64,000 bases of DNA from Flavobacterium sp. LC2016-23. GTDB taxonomy: Bacteria > Bacteroidota > Bacteroidia > Flavobacteriales > Flavobacteriaceae. The notes beneath the pieces are model-generated. The model had not been told where the DNA came from. It worked only from the letters and a program-made list of their open reading frames with translations, and made no database searches. This document shows, one piece after another, positions 53,065-62,192 of the stretch. A program made the position numbers and the translations under genes. Position 1 is the first letter of the stretch. The number at the start of each line of letters is the position of its first letter. Location of the stretch: contig NZ_WKKE01000009.1 in assembly GCF_009674775.1 (NCBI RefSeq), positions 124,001-188,000 of the forward strand. Direction: 5' to 3'.

Positions 53065-53684
53065 GGATAAATCCAAATAGGAACATCCATCTTTTCAAAC
53101 TGGGTTTCTAGCGGCTTGATACCTCCCTCTATTTTAATACCACGGAGATCACAATTAATAAACTTAGAACCACTAAAATTACAATTCATGAATTTTGATG
53201 CTCTAAATTCGACCCTATTAAAAAGAGTATTTGTAAAATCACAATTAATAAATTTAACTCTTCTGCCACCATATTCTATTCCTAAACTTCCTGCTCCAAT
53301 TTTTGCTCCTGAAAAATTAGTATTTTCACATAACGTATCATTCATTATTACTACTAATTTAGCATAAGAAAAATCGCAGTCAACAATGCTACAATCAAGC
53401 ATAACACATCTATCAAGATTGGATTTGGTCAAATTTACTTTGATTAATGAACTATCACACATACTGCCAGATATCTTGGCATAAGATAAGTTGGAATTAA
53501 TAATCCGAGATTTATACAAGTTTTTACTTTTTAATTCATCTATAAATGCATCAGGACCAATTATAATTCCTGATAGATCTGCTCCAACTATATGTGGATC
53601 ATTATTTACAATTGAGTTAATATATTTTGAAATACTTTCCAAATACTGATTACTTGACCACTTACTAATAATATCCTTTTTCAT
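53061..53684 (-). CDS. Pentapeptide-repeat protein
   Basis: 207 residues from ATG 53684. The repeat pattern A(D/N)LxX shows through much of the protein: VGADLSGIII, NSNLSYAKISGSMCDSSLIK, KVNLTKSNLDRC, CDFSYAKL, ENTNFSGAKIG, CDFTNTLFNRVEF and CNFSGSKFINCDLRG. Such sequences fold as a right-handed four-sided beta helix; some act as DNA mimics or channel partners, most have no known role. The gene is very AT-rich, stands alone, and lies between the regulator and the kinase of one signalling pair on the kinase strand. This suggests later insertion. A TTG at 53702 could extend it by six codons. Confidence 0.8.
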   Translation of the reverse strand: MKKDIISKWSSNQYLESISKYINSIVNNDPHIVGADLSGIIIGPDAFIDELKSKNLYKSRIINSNLSYAKISGSMCDSSLIKVNLTKSNLDRCVMLDCSIVDCDFSYAKLVVIMNDTLCENTNFSGAKIGAGSLGIEYGGRRVKFINCDFTNTLFNRVEFRASKFMNCNFSGSKFINCDLRGIKIEGGIKPLETQFEKMDVPIWIYP

Positions 53685-53841
53685 TAAATCTAATATTGTC
53701 AAACGTCATTTTTTAATCACCTATCTTACAAATATATGTAGGTTTTTTCATATGCAAAAATTTAATTAGTCTGTAATTTTGAGATATGACGATTAGGAGT
53801 ATTTGTTTAGTTAAAAATAGCTATTTGAAAATTTAGATAAA
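53685..53841. other. AT-rich gap upstream of the pentapeptide-repeat gene
   Basis: 157 bp very rich in A and T between the kinase stop codon and the pentapeptide-repeat start. No promoter consensus or hairpin was recognised. Confidence 0.4.
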
Positions 53842-56283
53842 CTACTTTATTTCCTGTTTTAAAGAGTTAAAAAGTATTTCAGTTTTGGTTTTTAGTTTTG
53901 TAAAAACACCTTCCAGCGCATCATTTTTAAACTCATCTTTTTCCAGACCTTTTAGGATAATGGCAATTTCATTAGACTGAATCTGTTTGAACATAGGCGC
54001 AATTCTGTGGGCTATAGAACCGATTTCAGCCGTATTTTCTTCGGTAATAGCTTTGCTTAACAAAACCAGGTTTTCTTCGGTACTCTCGATAAAGGAGTTG
54101 ATCACATCTTTTAAGGATTCACTGTCATTTCCCAAAAACTCTTTTAAGGTTTCCAAAGAATACAATTGTGTCGAAGAAATTTCCTGTACAGCTTTGATTT
54201 CATCAGCCGGAAGAGGATTATGTTCTAAAATCTGATGAATCGTTTCCAGAAGGACTTTTGGCGAATAGGGTTTTTTAACAACAGTGGTAAATCCGGCTTT
54301 GCTGTACACCGAAAAATCAAGATCTGTTCTGCCCGTAAGTGCAATTACAGGCTGGTTTTTGAATGTTGTATTATTAGAACTTCTCAATTTTTCAATAAAC
54401 ATAAAGCCGTCCATTTCGGGCATCTGAATATCGGTAATAATGAAATCGAAATTCGTATTCGAAATGGCTTTTAAGGCTTTTGATGCCCTGTCAAAAGATA
54501 AGACATGATGGTTTTCCTGTCTTAAAACCCCACTCGTTAAATTCAGTAAATTAATATCATCATCAATTACAATAAAAGTCTGCTTTTTTGTTTTGGTCAA
54601 AACGGACTGTTTTTTGACTTCTGAAGGAGCAGGAGTGCTGTTGTCAAATAATAAAGGAAGCTTGATTTCAAAGGTGCTTCCTTCTCCAAAAGTACTTTCA
54701 AGCGTTAATTTTCCGCCCAGAATCGTGATTATTTTTTGGCAGATTGAAAGGCCAAGACCGGTTCCGCCATACTTCTTTTCTATATTTTCGTTCGCCTGAG
54801 CAAATTCCTCAAACACCAGTTTTTGATTTCCTTTTTCAATTCCAATGCCGGTGTCTTCGATCGTAATGACAAAAAAAGCATCCTCACTCACATAAGAGCT
54901 AATTTTGATATACCCTTCTTCGGTGAATTTGTACGCATTTCCTATAATGTTGGTCAGGATCTGTTTCAAACGAAATGGATCTCCGACAATTTTGCTGTTC
55001 AGTTTTTCATCAACATTGATAATAAGATCGATGTTTTTGTTTTTATAAACCGTCTGGATATTTTTGGCGGCATCCTCAATTACTTCGGGTAAAAGGAAAG
55101 GTACTTTTTCCACGCTGATTTTTCCGGCTTCAATCTGCGAGAAATCCAGTAAATCCTGAACTAATTGCGAAATGTACTCCGAGGAGTTTTTAATGTTTTT
55201 AACGAAATAGGATTGTTTGGTATTCACATCCGAATTGCCCAAAAGTTCGGTGTAGCCAACAATGGTGCTCAATGGTGTTTTCAAATCATGACTTACGGTC
55301 GAAATTAACTGTTCGCGGCTTTTAAGCAGGTTTTTGGTTTTGAAGTTCGCAATTTCCAACTGTTTTTTATAGAGTTGCGATTTAGAGTAATCACTCACAA
55401 TAAGAATGGAGAAAAAAACCGTTAAAAACAAACCGATAATAGCAGAGACTGTTACAATCTCATTGACTTTTTTAAGTGATTTTTCTTTTAGTGAATTGTT
55501 CTTGATTGAATTGATAATGATTTCCCTTTCGATAATACGAAGTACTTTTCGGAGTTGTTCTGAGATGGCAATTTCATTTTTAAGCAGTTTGTTTTCTTCG
55601 AAATTCAGGGATTCCTTTTTCTTTTCTGCTTTTAGTTTTACGTTGCTCAACAGTTTTTTCGAATTGGCCAGAATAGAGTCTGAAGCCTGTTTGCTCAGCG
55701 TGTTGGTGCTGTCATCCGGAATATTCTGATTCAGGTAATCGACATATTTCTGGAGTACATTTCGTTGGTAACTGCCTAAATCATTGGGGCTTTTGGTAAA
55801 ATCCTGCAGTTCTAATTTACGGAGTTTAAACTCCATTTTAGTGATTTCGTTAATAGCCGTATTTACCGAGACTTCATCTTCGGCTTTGTTTTTTATGGTT
55901 TTTAACTGTTTTATGTTATCTGTTTTTTCAGATAATAAATAGGTAACACTGTCTAATAATACTTTCTGATATTCTGTAGTGACAATTTGTTTTAAGGTGT
56001 CAATTCTGGATTTTAAGGAATCTGTTTCAATAAGGTAACTTTTAAAATCATTCTCCGAATTGGTCTGAATCGTTTTTCGGGCTAAACTTTCTGTTTTGTA
56101 GACGTTCGAAAAAAGTTTGCTCACCCTTAGGATTTTCGTTTTTTCTAAGGCGATTTTATCTTCAAGTTTATTATAAACAGCATTTTCAGAATATAAAAAC
56201 CATCCGACCGTAACCACCAATCCCAGCAATGCAATATAACTGAAGAGTACTTTAAACGGCATGTAACTTTTTTTACTCTCCAT
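53842..56283 (-). CDS. Hybrid sensor histidine kinase with receiver and Hpt-like domain
   Basis: 813 residues. TM1 about 13-31, a long helical periplasmic sensor (about 32-275) rich in coiled coil, TM2 about 276-297. The HisKA domain has H332 (STVSHDLKTPLST), followed by a HATPase_c (DTGIGIE and GGTGLGLSI), a receiver (about 569-690) with D618 (FIITDIQMPEMDG), and a C-terminal Hpt-like helix bundle with H759 (AHRIAPMF). The layout is a His-Asp-His relay that would hand phosphate to the NtrC-type regulator on the other side of the pentapeptide gene. Ligand unknown; the periplasmic part has no named sensor domain that I recognise. Confidence 0.93.
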   Translation of the reverse strand: MESKKSYMPFKVLFSYIALLGLVVTVGWFLYSENAVYNKLEDKIALEKTKILRVSKLFSNVYKTESLARKTIQTNSENDFKSYLIETDSLKSRIDTLKQIVTTEYQKVLLDSVTYLLSEKTDNIKQLKTIKNKAEDEVSVNTAINEITKMEFKLRKLELQDFTKSPNDLGSYQRNVLQKYVDYLNQNIPDDSTNTLSKQASDSILANSKKLLSNVKLKAEKKKESLNFEENKLLKNEIAISEQLRKVLRIIEREIIINSIKNNSLKEKSLKKVNEIVTVSAIIGLFLTVFFSILIVSDYSKSQLYKKQLEIANFKTKNLLKSREQLISTVSHDLKTPLSTIVGYTELLGNSDVNTKQSYFVKNIKNSSEYISQLVQDLLDFSQIEAGKISVEKVPFLLPEVIEDAAKNIQTVYKNKNIDLIINVDEKLNSKIVGDPFRLKQILTNIIGNAYKFTEEGYIKISSYVSEDAFFVITIEDTGIGIEKGNQKLVFEEFAQANENIEKKYGGTGLGLSICQKIITILGGKLTLESTFGEGSTFEIKLPLLFDNSTPAPSEVKKQSVLTKTKKQTFIVIDDDINLLNLTSGVLRQENHHVLSFDRASKALKAISNTNFDFIITDIQMPEMDGFMFIEKLRSSNNTTFKNQPVIALTGRTDLDFSVYSKAGFTTVVKKPYSPKVLLETIHQILEHNPLPADEIKAVQEISSTQLYSLETLKEFLGNDSESLKDVINSFIESTEENLVLLSKAITEENTAEIGSIAHRIAPMFKQIQSNEIAIILKGLEKDEFKNDALEGVFTKLKTKTEILFNSLKQEIK

Positions 56284-56402
56284 AGATGATAAGGATAGAA
56301 ATGGAATGTTTTATTTTAATTGAAATTGTCGCAATTTATTTAAATTTTTCCCTTTTTGGAAATATAATGAAGGCTAATATTTTATATAATTAAAAGATAT
56401 AA

Positions 56403-56443
56403 AAAACAAAATAGCTGCAGATTGTATAAATCTACAGCTATTT
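56403..56443 (-). terminator. Terminator of the S9 peptidase gene
   Basis: On the minus strand a hairpin with arms AAATAGCTGTAGATT and its near complement (one mismatch), followed by T-rich sequence, about 75 bp past the stop codon. Confidence 0.65.
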
Positions 56444-56515
56444 GGACGAAAATACACCTGAATTCTATTCCGGTTTAACTTCGTTTAAAGTTTCGCGTTT
56501 TCACCTGAAATCTTA

Positions 56516-58417
56516 TTATAAGGTTTCTTTTAACCATTTAAAGAATTCCCCTTGCCAAACCTGTGCGTTCTGTGGTTTTAAAACCCAGTGGTTTTCTTCC
56601 GGGAAGTACAGCAGACGACTTTTGATTCCTCGTAACTGCGCAGCCTGAAAAGCTTCCTGTCCCTGTCCGATAGGTACACGGAAATCTTTTCCTCCCTGAA
56701 CGATTAAAATAGGTGTGTTCCAGTTTTGTACTAAACTGGCAGGGTTGAAAGTAGTATAGGTTTTTTGTGCTACGGCATTATCTTTTTCCCAGTAAGCACC
56801 ACCGAAATCCCAGTTATTGAAGAAAACCTCTTCTGTTGTTCCGAACATACTTTGTGTATTGAAAACACCATCGTGAGCAATAAAAGTCTTGAAACGGTTG
56901 TTGTGAATTCCGGCTAAGTAAAACACGGAATATCCTCCGTAACTAGCCCCAACACAGCCTAAACGGCTTTTGTCAACATAGCTTTCTTTGGCCACATCAT
57001 CAATAGCAGATAAATAATCGTCCATCACCTGTCCGCCCCAGTCTTTACTGATTTGTTCGTTCCATTCTACTCCGTGTCCCGGCATTCCGCGACGGTTGGG
57101 AGCCACTACCACATACCCTTTGGCTGCCATTAAGGAGAAATTCCAACGGTACGAATACGATTGTGTCAATGCAGATTGTGGTCCGCCCTGGCAATACAAT
57201 AGTGTTGGGTATTTTTTGGTGGCATCAAAATTTGGCGGTAAAATGACCCAAACCAGCATTTTCTTACCATCAGTAGTCGTTACATAACGTTTCTCTGTTT
57301 TGCTTAAGCTTAGTGTTTTATAAGTTTCAGTATTTACATTTGATAATTGTTTCCAGGTGTTTTTCTTTAAATTATAAGAAAAAATCTCAGCGGCATGATT
57401 CATATCTGTTTTGGTTACGATGATGTCATCGCCGGCAAAAGCAACTAAATCATTCACGTCAAAATCACCAGTTGTCAATTGACGAACTGTAATGGCAATT
57501 CTTGTTAAACCGGGAAAATTAACGGTAAAAAGTTGCTTGGTCCCGTCAACCGGTGCTACGAAAAATACATTTTTCCCGTCTTTGCTCCAGATAAAATGAT
57601 CTACAGTTCCGTCCCAGTTGGCCGTCAGGTTCATTTTGATTCCTTTGAATTCAACAATGATGTCATTTTTATCGGCTTCATACCCATCGCGTTTCATTTG
57701 CAGCCACGTCAGGTTTCCCGTTGGGGAAAATTGCGGAGCCATATCGTAACCTAAGTTGTCTTCGGTTCTGTTGACTGTTTTCTGAGTCTCTAAATTGTAC
57801 TCGTAAATGTTGGTATTGGTCGAAATAGCGTAGGCAGTTCCTGCTTTTTTCTTGCATACATACAAGATGCTTTTTCCATCGGGAGACCAGATATAGTCTT
57901 CGTCGCCGCCAAACGGTTTCTGCGGACTGTCGAAAGTTTCTCCTCTTAGGATGTCGATTCCGGCAGCGCCCTCTTTGTTTTCCTTATAAAAAACATGGTT
58001 GAATTTACCTTCATTCCATGTATCCCAGTGACGGTAATCCAAACCATCGTAAATTTGAGCATCGGATTTGTCCAGGCTGGGATAAAAATCTTTTCCTAGA
58101 ACGTTATTAATTTTTACTTCTTCATTGTACACTAAAAATTTTCCGTCGGGCGAAACATTTTTGTCTTTCAGTACTTCTTTAGTGTCTTTGATTTCCGTTG
58201 CATTTCCTCCGGTTACAGGTAAAGTGTACAATTTAGAATGTGATTTGTTTTCCTCTACTGAAGGAGTCGTAACCTTAAAAACAACATTTTTTTCGTCTTT
58301 TGAAAGGCCAAGCGGTGTTACTCTTCCTAGTTTCCATAACAATTCCGGTGACATTACATTTTGTCCGATAGCGTTTAAACTCATCATTATTAAGGTTGTG
58401 AATAATACTTTTTTCAT
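56516..58417 (-). CDS. S9-family prolyl oligopeptidase-like peptidase, secreted
   Basis: 633 residues from ATG 58417, which opens a signal peptide (MKKVLFTTLIMMSLNAIGQ). A beta-propeller region (about 20-380) precedes the peptidase domain, with S492 (GASYGGYS), D578 (GGKDFRVP) and H610 (EENHWVLKP). It is of the dipeptidyl/acylaminoacyl peptidase type and probably cleaves periplasmic peptides. The open frame continues 59 codons upstream into repeat sequence, which I do not count as coding. TAAAAGTA on the plus strand (58444-58451), read as TACTTTTA on the minus strand, is a near -7 element. Confidence 0.9.
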   Translation of the reverse strand: MKKVLFTTLIMMSLNAIGQNVMSPELLWKLGRVTPLGLSKDEKNVVFKVTTPSVEENKSHSKLYTLPVTGGNATEIKDTKEVLKDKNVSPDGKFLVYNEEVKINNVLGKDFYPSLDKSDAQIYDGLDYRHWDTWNEGKFNHVFYKENKEGAAGIDILRGETFDSPQKPFGGDEDYIWSPDGKSILYVCKKKAGTAYAISTNTNIYEYNLETQKTVNRTEDNLGYDMAPQFSPTGNLTWLQMKRDGYEADKNDIIVEFKGIKMNLTANWDGTVDHFIWSKDGKNVFFVAPVDGTKQLFTVNFPGLTRIAITVRQLTTGDFDVNDLVAFAGDDIIVTKTDMNHAAEIFSYNLKKNTWKQLSNVNTETYKTLSLSKTEKRYVTTTDGKKMLVWVILPPNFDATKKYPTLLYCQGGPQSALTQSYSYRWNFSLMAAKGYVVVAPNRRGMPGHGVEWNEQISKDWGGQVMDDYLSAIDDVAKESYVDKSRLGCVGASYGGYSVFYLAGIHNNRFKTFIAHDGVFNTQSMFGTTEEVFFNNWDFGGAYWEKDNAVAQKTYTTFNPASLVQNWNTPILIVQGGKDFRVPIGQGQEAFQAAQLRGIKSRLLYFPEENHWVLKPQNAQVWQGEFFKWLKETL

Positions 58418-58460
58418 AATTGATATTCTGATTTTTGAGGAGCTAAAAGTACGAATTTTA

Positions 58461-58493
58461 AATTCCAATTTTTTAAATTCCAAATTCCAATTA
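58461..58493. repeat. AATTCCAA-family repeat copies
   Basis: AATTCCAATT (58461-58470) and AATTCCAAATTCCAAT (58477-58492), the same family as 356-415 and 15718-15771. Confidence 0.75.
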
Positions 58494-58516
58494 TTGTTAA
58501 AACTTTTAATTGTTCT

Positions 58517-58579
58517 GTCACCCTGAGCGCAGTCGAAGATCGGTTCTAGAAAAAGGGCTTCGACTACGCTCAGCCTGAC
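58517..58579. repeat. CTGAGCG-family inverted repeat, copy 2
   Basis: Arms at 58517-58538 (GTCACCCTGAGCGCAGTCGA...) and 58558-58579 pair with three mismatches. Related to 49624-49673 and 58652-58713. Confidence 0.8.
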
Positions 58580-58589
58580 GTGCGTTAAA

Positions 58590-58782
58590 ACCATATAAGT
58601 GATGTAAGTTCATTTAAGATGAGGCTGGCTTGTTTACGATTTGTACGATTTGTCACCCTGAGCGAAGTCGAAGGCTTCTGGAAATAAAAGGGCTTCGACT
58701 ATGCTCAGCCTGATATGCATTAAAAATCAAAAATCGCTGCGCTTAAAAAAACTCTTAAATGAACTTCCATTACTTATATGGT
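58590..58782. repeat. MITE-like element with 30-bp terminal inverted repeats
   Basis: ACCATATAAGTGATGTAAGT... (58590-58619) pairs with 58753-58782 with two mismatches in 30 bases. Between the ends lies another repeat (58652-58713). Total 193 bp, no open reading frame. Fits a non-autonomous element into which a second repeat has inserted. Confidence 0.75.
58652..58713. repeat. CTGAGCG-family inverted repeat, copy 3, nested
   Basis: GTCACCCTGAGCGAAGTCGA (58652-58671) pairs with 58693-58713 with three mismatches. It is nested in the 193-bp element. Confidence 0.85.
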
Positions 58783-58820
58783 AAAACAAAAAATCAGTAT
58801 TTTTATAAAAAATTGAGGGC

Positions 58821-59933
58821 ATGGAATTAAGTTACTGGGAGCTTAAAAATTGGTTCACCAATGTAGATTATACGATCGTGGGCAGCGGCATTGTGGGTTT
58901 GCATGCGGGCTTGCGTTTACGCGAAAGATTCCCAACAGCAAAAATTCTGGTTCTGGAAAGAGGAATGCTTCCGCAGGGTGCCAGTACAAAAAATGCCGGT
59001 TTTGCCTGTTTCGGAAGCCTTTCTGAAATTATGGAGGATCTGAAAACGCACTCAGAAGAAGATGTTGTAAAGCTTATCGAAAAACGCTGGCTGGGTCTTC
59101 AGCTGCTCCGAAAAAGACTGGGGGATGCTGCCATAGATTTTAAGCCACATGGGGGATATGAAATTTTTCTAAAGGAAGATGAAAGAGGTTTTAATGATTG
59201 TCTGATTAAATTGCCTTTTATAAACGATATCCTGAAACCACTTTTTAAGGCAGATGTTTTTAGTAAGGAAGTGGACCGATTTGGTTTTGAAAACATTCAG
59301 GACTATTTGATTTTTAATCCGTTTGAAGCTCAGATCGACACCGGAAATATGATGCAGGAATTGCTGAAACAAGCCGTTGCAGCCAACATACTGATTTTAA
59401 ACCAGCAGACAGTTACTTCTTATCTCGATAAAGGAAATGAAGTGGAAGTGGTACTGAATGATTTTAGTTTTATTTCGAAAAAAATACTTTTTGCAACAAA
59501 TGGGTTTGCTACTACGTTAACTAAGGGAGCCGTACAGCCGGCAAGGGCCCAGGTATTAATTACGGAGCCCATTCCGAACCTGGATATCAGGGGAACTTTT
59601 CATTTGGACCGCGGGTATTATTATTTCAGGAATATCGGTGATCGTATTTTACTGGGCGGGGGACGTAACCTTGATTTTGAGACCGAAACCACAACAGCAT
59701 TTGGTCAGACCAAAATTGTGCAAAATAAATTGGAGGATTTACTTAAAAATGTAATTTTACCAAATCAGGAATTTCAGATTGCCCACCGTTGGAGCGGTAT
59801 TATGGGAATAGGAAACAGTAAAACGCCTGTGGTGACGCAACTGTCTGAAAACGTGTTTTGTGGAGTGCGTTTAGGCGGTATGGGCGTCGCAATAGGAAGT
59901 TTAGTAGGAACAGAATTAGCAGATTTAATATAA
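58821..59933 (+). CDS. FAD-dependent DAO-family oxidoreductase
   Basis: 370 residues. The FAD motif is YTIVGSGIVGLHAGLRLRER (about 17-36), then the ERGMLPQGASTKNAGFACFG segment, and the C-terminal VFCGVRLGGMGVAIGS flavin region. It belongs with glycine/D-amino acid oxidase-like enzymes; the substrate is unknown. No signal peptide. It overlaps the next gene by TAATG (stop and start share one A), so translation of the transglycosylase is coupled to it. It is unusual to see such an enzyme ahead of a peptidoglycan transglycosylase. Confidence 0.87.
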   Translation: MELSYWELKNWFTNVDYTIVGSGIVGLHAGLRLRERFPTAKILVLERGMLPQGASTKNAGFACFGSLSEIMEDLKTHSEEDVVKLIEKRWLGLQLLRKRLGDAAIDFKPHGGYEIFLKEDERGFNDCLIKLPFINDILKPLFKADVFSKEVDRFGFENIQDYLIFNPFEAQIDTGNMMQELLKQAVAANILILNQQTVTSYLDKGNEVEVVLNDFSFISKKILFATNGFATTLTKGAVQPARAQVLITEPIPNLDIRGTFHLDRGYYYFRNIGDRILLGGGRNLDFETETTTAFGQTKIVQNKLEDLLKNVILPNQEFQIAHRWSGIMGIGNSKTPVVTQLSENVFCGVRLGGMGVAIGSLVGTELADLI

Positions 59934-60706
59934 TGGCAGTCAAAAAACCAGCACCAAAAAAAACAACCGCAAGCAAACCAAAGCCTAAAACAGCTTCAAA
60001 GAAATCGAATCGTTCTTTGGGAGAAAAAGTGAAATGGTTTTTCATCAAATTATTACTTTGGTTCTTCGGCCTCTCGATAGGATCCGTCATCTTTTTTAAA
60101 TATGTACCGGTTCCTTTTACACCCTTGATGGTGATTCGTGCCATCGAAAATAAAGTAGATGGAAAGGAAGTGTACTTTGACCATGACTGGGAACCGATTG
60201 AGAAAATTTCGATGAATCTGCAGAAAGCGGTTATTGCCAGTGAGGACGGAACTTTCCTGTCACACAATGGTTTCGATTTTAAGGCACTTCAGAAAGCATA
60301 CAAAAGCAATGAACGCGGCCGCAGGATTCGCGGTGGAAGTACCATTTCACAGCAAACGGCTAAAAATGTGTTTTTATGGCAGGGAAAAAGTTATTTCCGT
60401 AAAGGATTAGAAGCTTATTTTACCGTTTTAATAGAAGTGATCTGGGGCAAGGAACGTATCATGGAAGTCTACCTGAACAGTATCGAAATGGGCGATGGCG
60501 TTTATGGGGCATATGCTGCCACAGAACATTGGTACCGACGTGATGCTTCGAGTTTAACCCCGATGCAGGCTGCCGGAATTGCGGCTATTTTGCCTAATCC
60601 AAGAAAGTTTAAAGCCACCGGATCGTCCAGTTATATCAACAGACGTAAAGAAAGAATTGTTCGTGAAATGCGCGCCGTTGGAAAAATACATTATGATGGG
60701 AAATAA
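59933..60706 (+). CDS. mtgA: Monofunctional peptidoglycan glycosyltransferase
   Basis: 257 residues of family GT51. A basic Lys/Pro-rich N-terminus (1-30) is followed by one membrane helix (about 38-56) and the transglycosylase domain with catalytic E104 (ASEDGTFLSHNGFD) and the RGGSTISQQTAKN motif. No transpeptidase domain, so it polymerises glycan strands only. ATG 59933 gives the start; an in-frame codon 25 residues upstream lies inside the oxidoreductase gene. It overlaps the LpxR gene by 14 bp. Confidence 0.93.
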   Translation: MAVKKPAPKKTTASKPKPKTASKKSNRSLGEKVKWFFIKLLLWFFGLSIGSVIFFKYVPVPFTPLMVIRAIENKVDGKEVYFDHDWEPIEKISMNLQKAVIASEDGTFLSHNGFDFKALQKAYKSNERGRRIRGGSTISQQTAKNVFLWQGKSYFRKGLEAYFTVLIEVIWGKERIMEVYLNSIEMGDGVYGAYAATEHWYRRDASSLTPMQAAGIAAILPNPRKFKATGSSSYINRRKERIVREMRAVGKIHYDGK

Positions 60707-61643
60707 AAAAGCCTTTTTAGTGCTTCTGTTATTGACATCAGCATTTACTTTTGGACAGGGAAAAACCAGCGAAATCGGATTTATTACGGATAATGATTTA
60801 TATACCTCTTCTAAAAATGATATGTATTACACCAATGGCTTAGAGCTGTTTTATCGTTTTTTATCGAAGAATGAAAATCCCAAAATCAATAAAAAAATCA
60901 CCGAGTTTCGGGTTGGTCAGTATATTTACAACCCGAGATATATTAACATTGAAGCCCGGGACAATAACAATCGCCCTTTTGCGGGATATCTTTTTGCCGA
61001 AGCGGGCCGCAGTTTTTTTTATAACAGCGAGTCGGTTTTAAAAACAGATTTCCAGTTGGGTTTTGTCGGGCAAAATTCATTAGGGAAAGAAATGCAGGAA
61101 GCATTCCATCACGTGATTGGTTATAAAAATGTCTATGGATGGGAGAATCAGATTCATAATGCTTTGGGCGTACAGGTACATGCGCTGTATTCAAAGAAAT
61201 TATTTCCAAGCCGCCATAACGATTTTATAGATCTTCACTTTCAGTCGGAAGGAAATCTGGGCACTATTTTTACCGGCGTTTCCACAGGTTTTCTGACCCG
61301 CATTGGATTTAAAAAACTGCTTCCGGTTTACGATTCCAATTTGCATGATGCGTCCGTGAGTGCTGTACTGCCATACACCGTCAGAGAGTTTTATTTCTAT
61401 GCGATACCCAGTGTTAATTATCAGTTTTACGATGCTACAATTGAAGGAAGCTTATTTAATAATGAAAGTCCGGTTACTTTTGATCTGCAACCGCTGCGTT
61501 TCAATGCCGAGTTTGGGCTGAAATACCGTCACGATAACTTCAATTTTTCCTATGCTTTTATTTACCACGGCAGGGAACTGGACAGCCACGAAATAACAGG
61601 CTCTTTTTACGGTTCGATCCGTCTTTCGTACATGCTGAACTAG
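60693..61643 (+). CDS. LpxR-family lipid A deacylase-like outer-membrane protein
   Basis: 316 residues from the double ATG at 60693/60696. The signal peptide ends FTFGQG. The NDLYTSSKNDMYYTNGLELF segment and the many beta strands ending in SIRLSYMLN fit the LpxR outer-membrane barrel, which removes the 3'-acyloxyacyl chain of lipid A in other bacteria. It overlaps mtgA, so the three genes (oxidoreductase, mtgA, this gene) form a tightly packed envelope operon. No terminator is evident before the convergent locus. Confidence 0.8.
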   Translation: MMGNKKAFLVLLLLTSAFTFGQGKTSEIGFITDNDLYTSSKNDMYYTNGLELFYRFLSKNENPKINKKITEFRVGQYIYNPRYINIEARDNNNRPFAGYLFAEAGRSFFYNSESVLKTDFQLGFVGQNSLGKEMQEAFHHVIGYKNVYGWENQIHNALGVQVHALYSKKLFPSRHNDFIDLHFQSEGNLGTIFTGVSTGFLTRIGFKKLLPVYDSNLHDASVSAVLPYTVREFYFYAIPSVNYQFYDATIEGSLFNNESPVTFDLQPLRFNAEFGLKYRHDNFNFSYAFIYHGRELDSHEITGSFYGSIRLSYMLN

Positions 61644-61669
61644 AAAATCTTTTAGAACGGAAAGGCTGA

Positions 61670-62185
61670 TTAAATTTTAAAGCGCTTAATTATTTTTCTT
61701 TCCTTGTTGAAATCAACCTCCAGGGAATCACTGGATATTTTTTTGATCATCAGTCCGTCAACAAGATCGTTTTTTCGTAAACGAAACATTTTCGAATCAA
61801 TTTTCAGGATTACCATTTCTCCACGAGAATCTTTGATATAACCGTGATAAGAGATAGCAGGCCATACGATCAAATGCTTCATTGTTGGTGCAGGGGCTGC
61901 TTTTTTAACTACAGCACCCGAATGGTTAGGATTCGGGACATATTGTCTTTGCGGACGGGAAATCACTTCCTGAACCTGTTTGTTTAAGAAAGGATCTCTT
62001 GCTACGTTTTCTAAGGCAAAAGTGTCTTTGTTAATCTGGTTGAATTTTATGGTAGGGGTTCCTGCGGAGTTGTTTACGGCTAATTCCTTAGACGTAAAAA
62101 ACCGGTTGATCGTTTTATAAAAAACAGAGCCCCATAGCCCGAGAACTACGACGAGTAAAATAATATTTATCTTTTTCTTGACCAT
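61670..62185 (-). CDS. PilP/GspC-like inner-membrane protein
   Basis: 171 residues. One N-terminal membrane helix (IILLVVVLGLWGSVFYKTI), a flexible region with an ARDPF motif (as in PilP), then a beta-rich domain (ISYHGYIKDSRGEMVILKID, KMFRLRKNDLVDGLMIKKIS) like the homology region of GspC or PilP. In type IV pilus and type II secretion systems this protein links the inner-membrane assembly platform to the secretin. No secretin gene follows here. It ends a minus-strand run with the PilO- and PilN-like genes. Confidence 0.6.
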   Translation of the reverse strand: MVKKKINIILLVVVLGLWGSVFYKTINRFFTSKELAVNNSAGTPTIKFNQINKDTFALENVARDPFLNKQVQEVISRPQRQYVPNPNHSGAVVKKAAPAPTMKHLIVWPAISYHGYIKDSRGEMVILKIDSKMFRLRKNDLVDGLMIKKISSDSLEVDFNKERKIIKRFKI

Positions 62186-62192
62186 CTCTGTA

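Noticed and set aside
58418..58594. In-frame extension of the S9 peptidase by 59 codons
   Set aside because: It is translated from palindromic repeat sequence. The ATG at 58417 opens a clear signal peptide.
59858..59932. Longer start for mtgA
   Set aside because: The extra 25 residues lie within the oxidoreductase frame and are arginine-rich nonsense; ATG 59933 overlaps the stop codon as expected.
60579..60692. Longer start for the LpxR-like gene
   Set aside because: It would overlap mtgA by over 120 bp, and the signal peptide begins at the double ATG at 60693.
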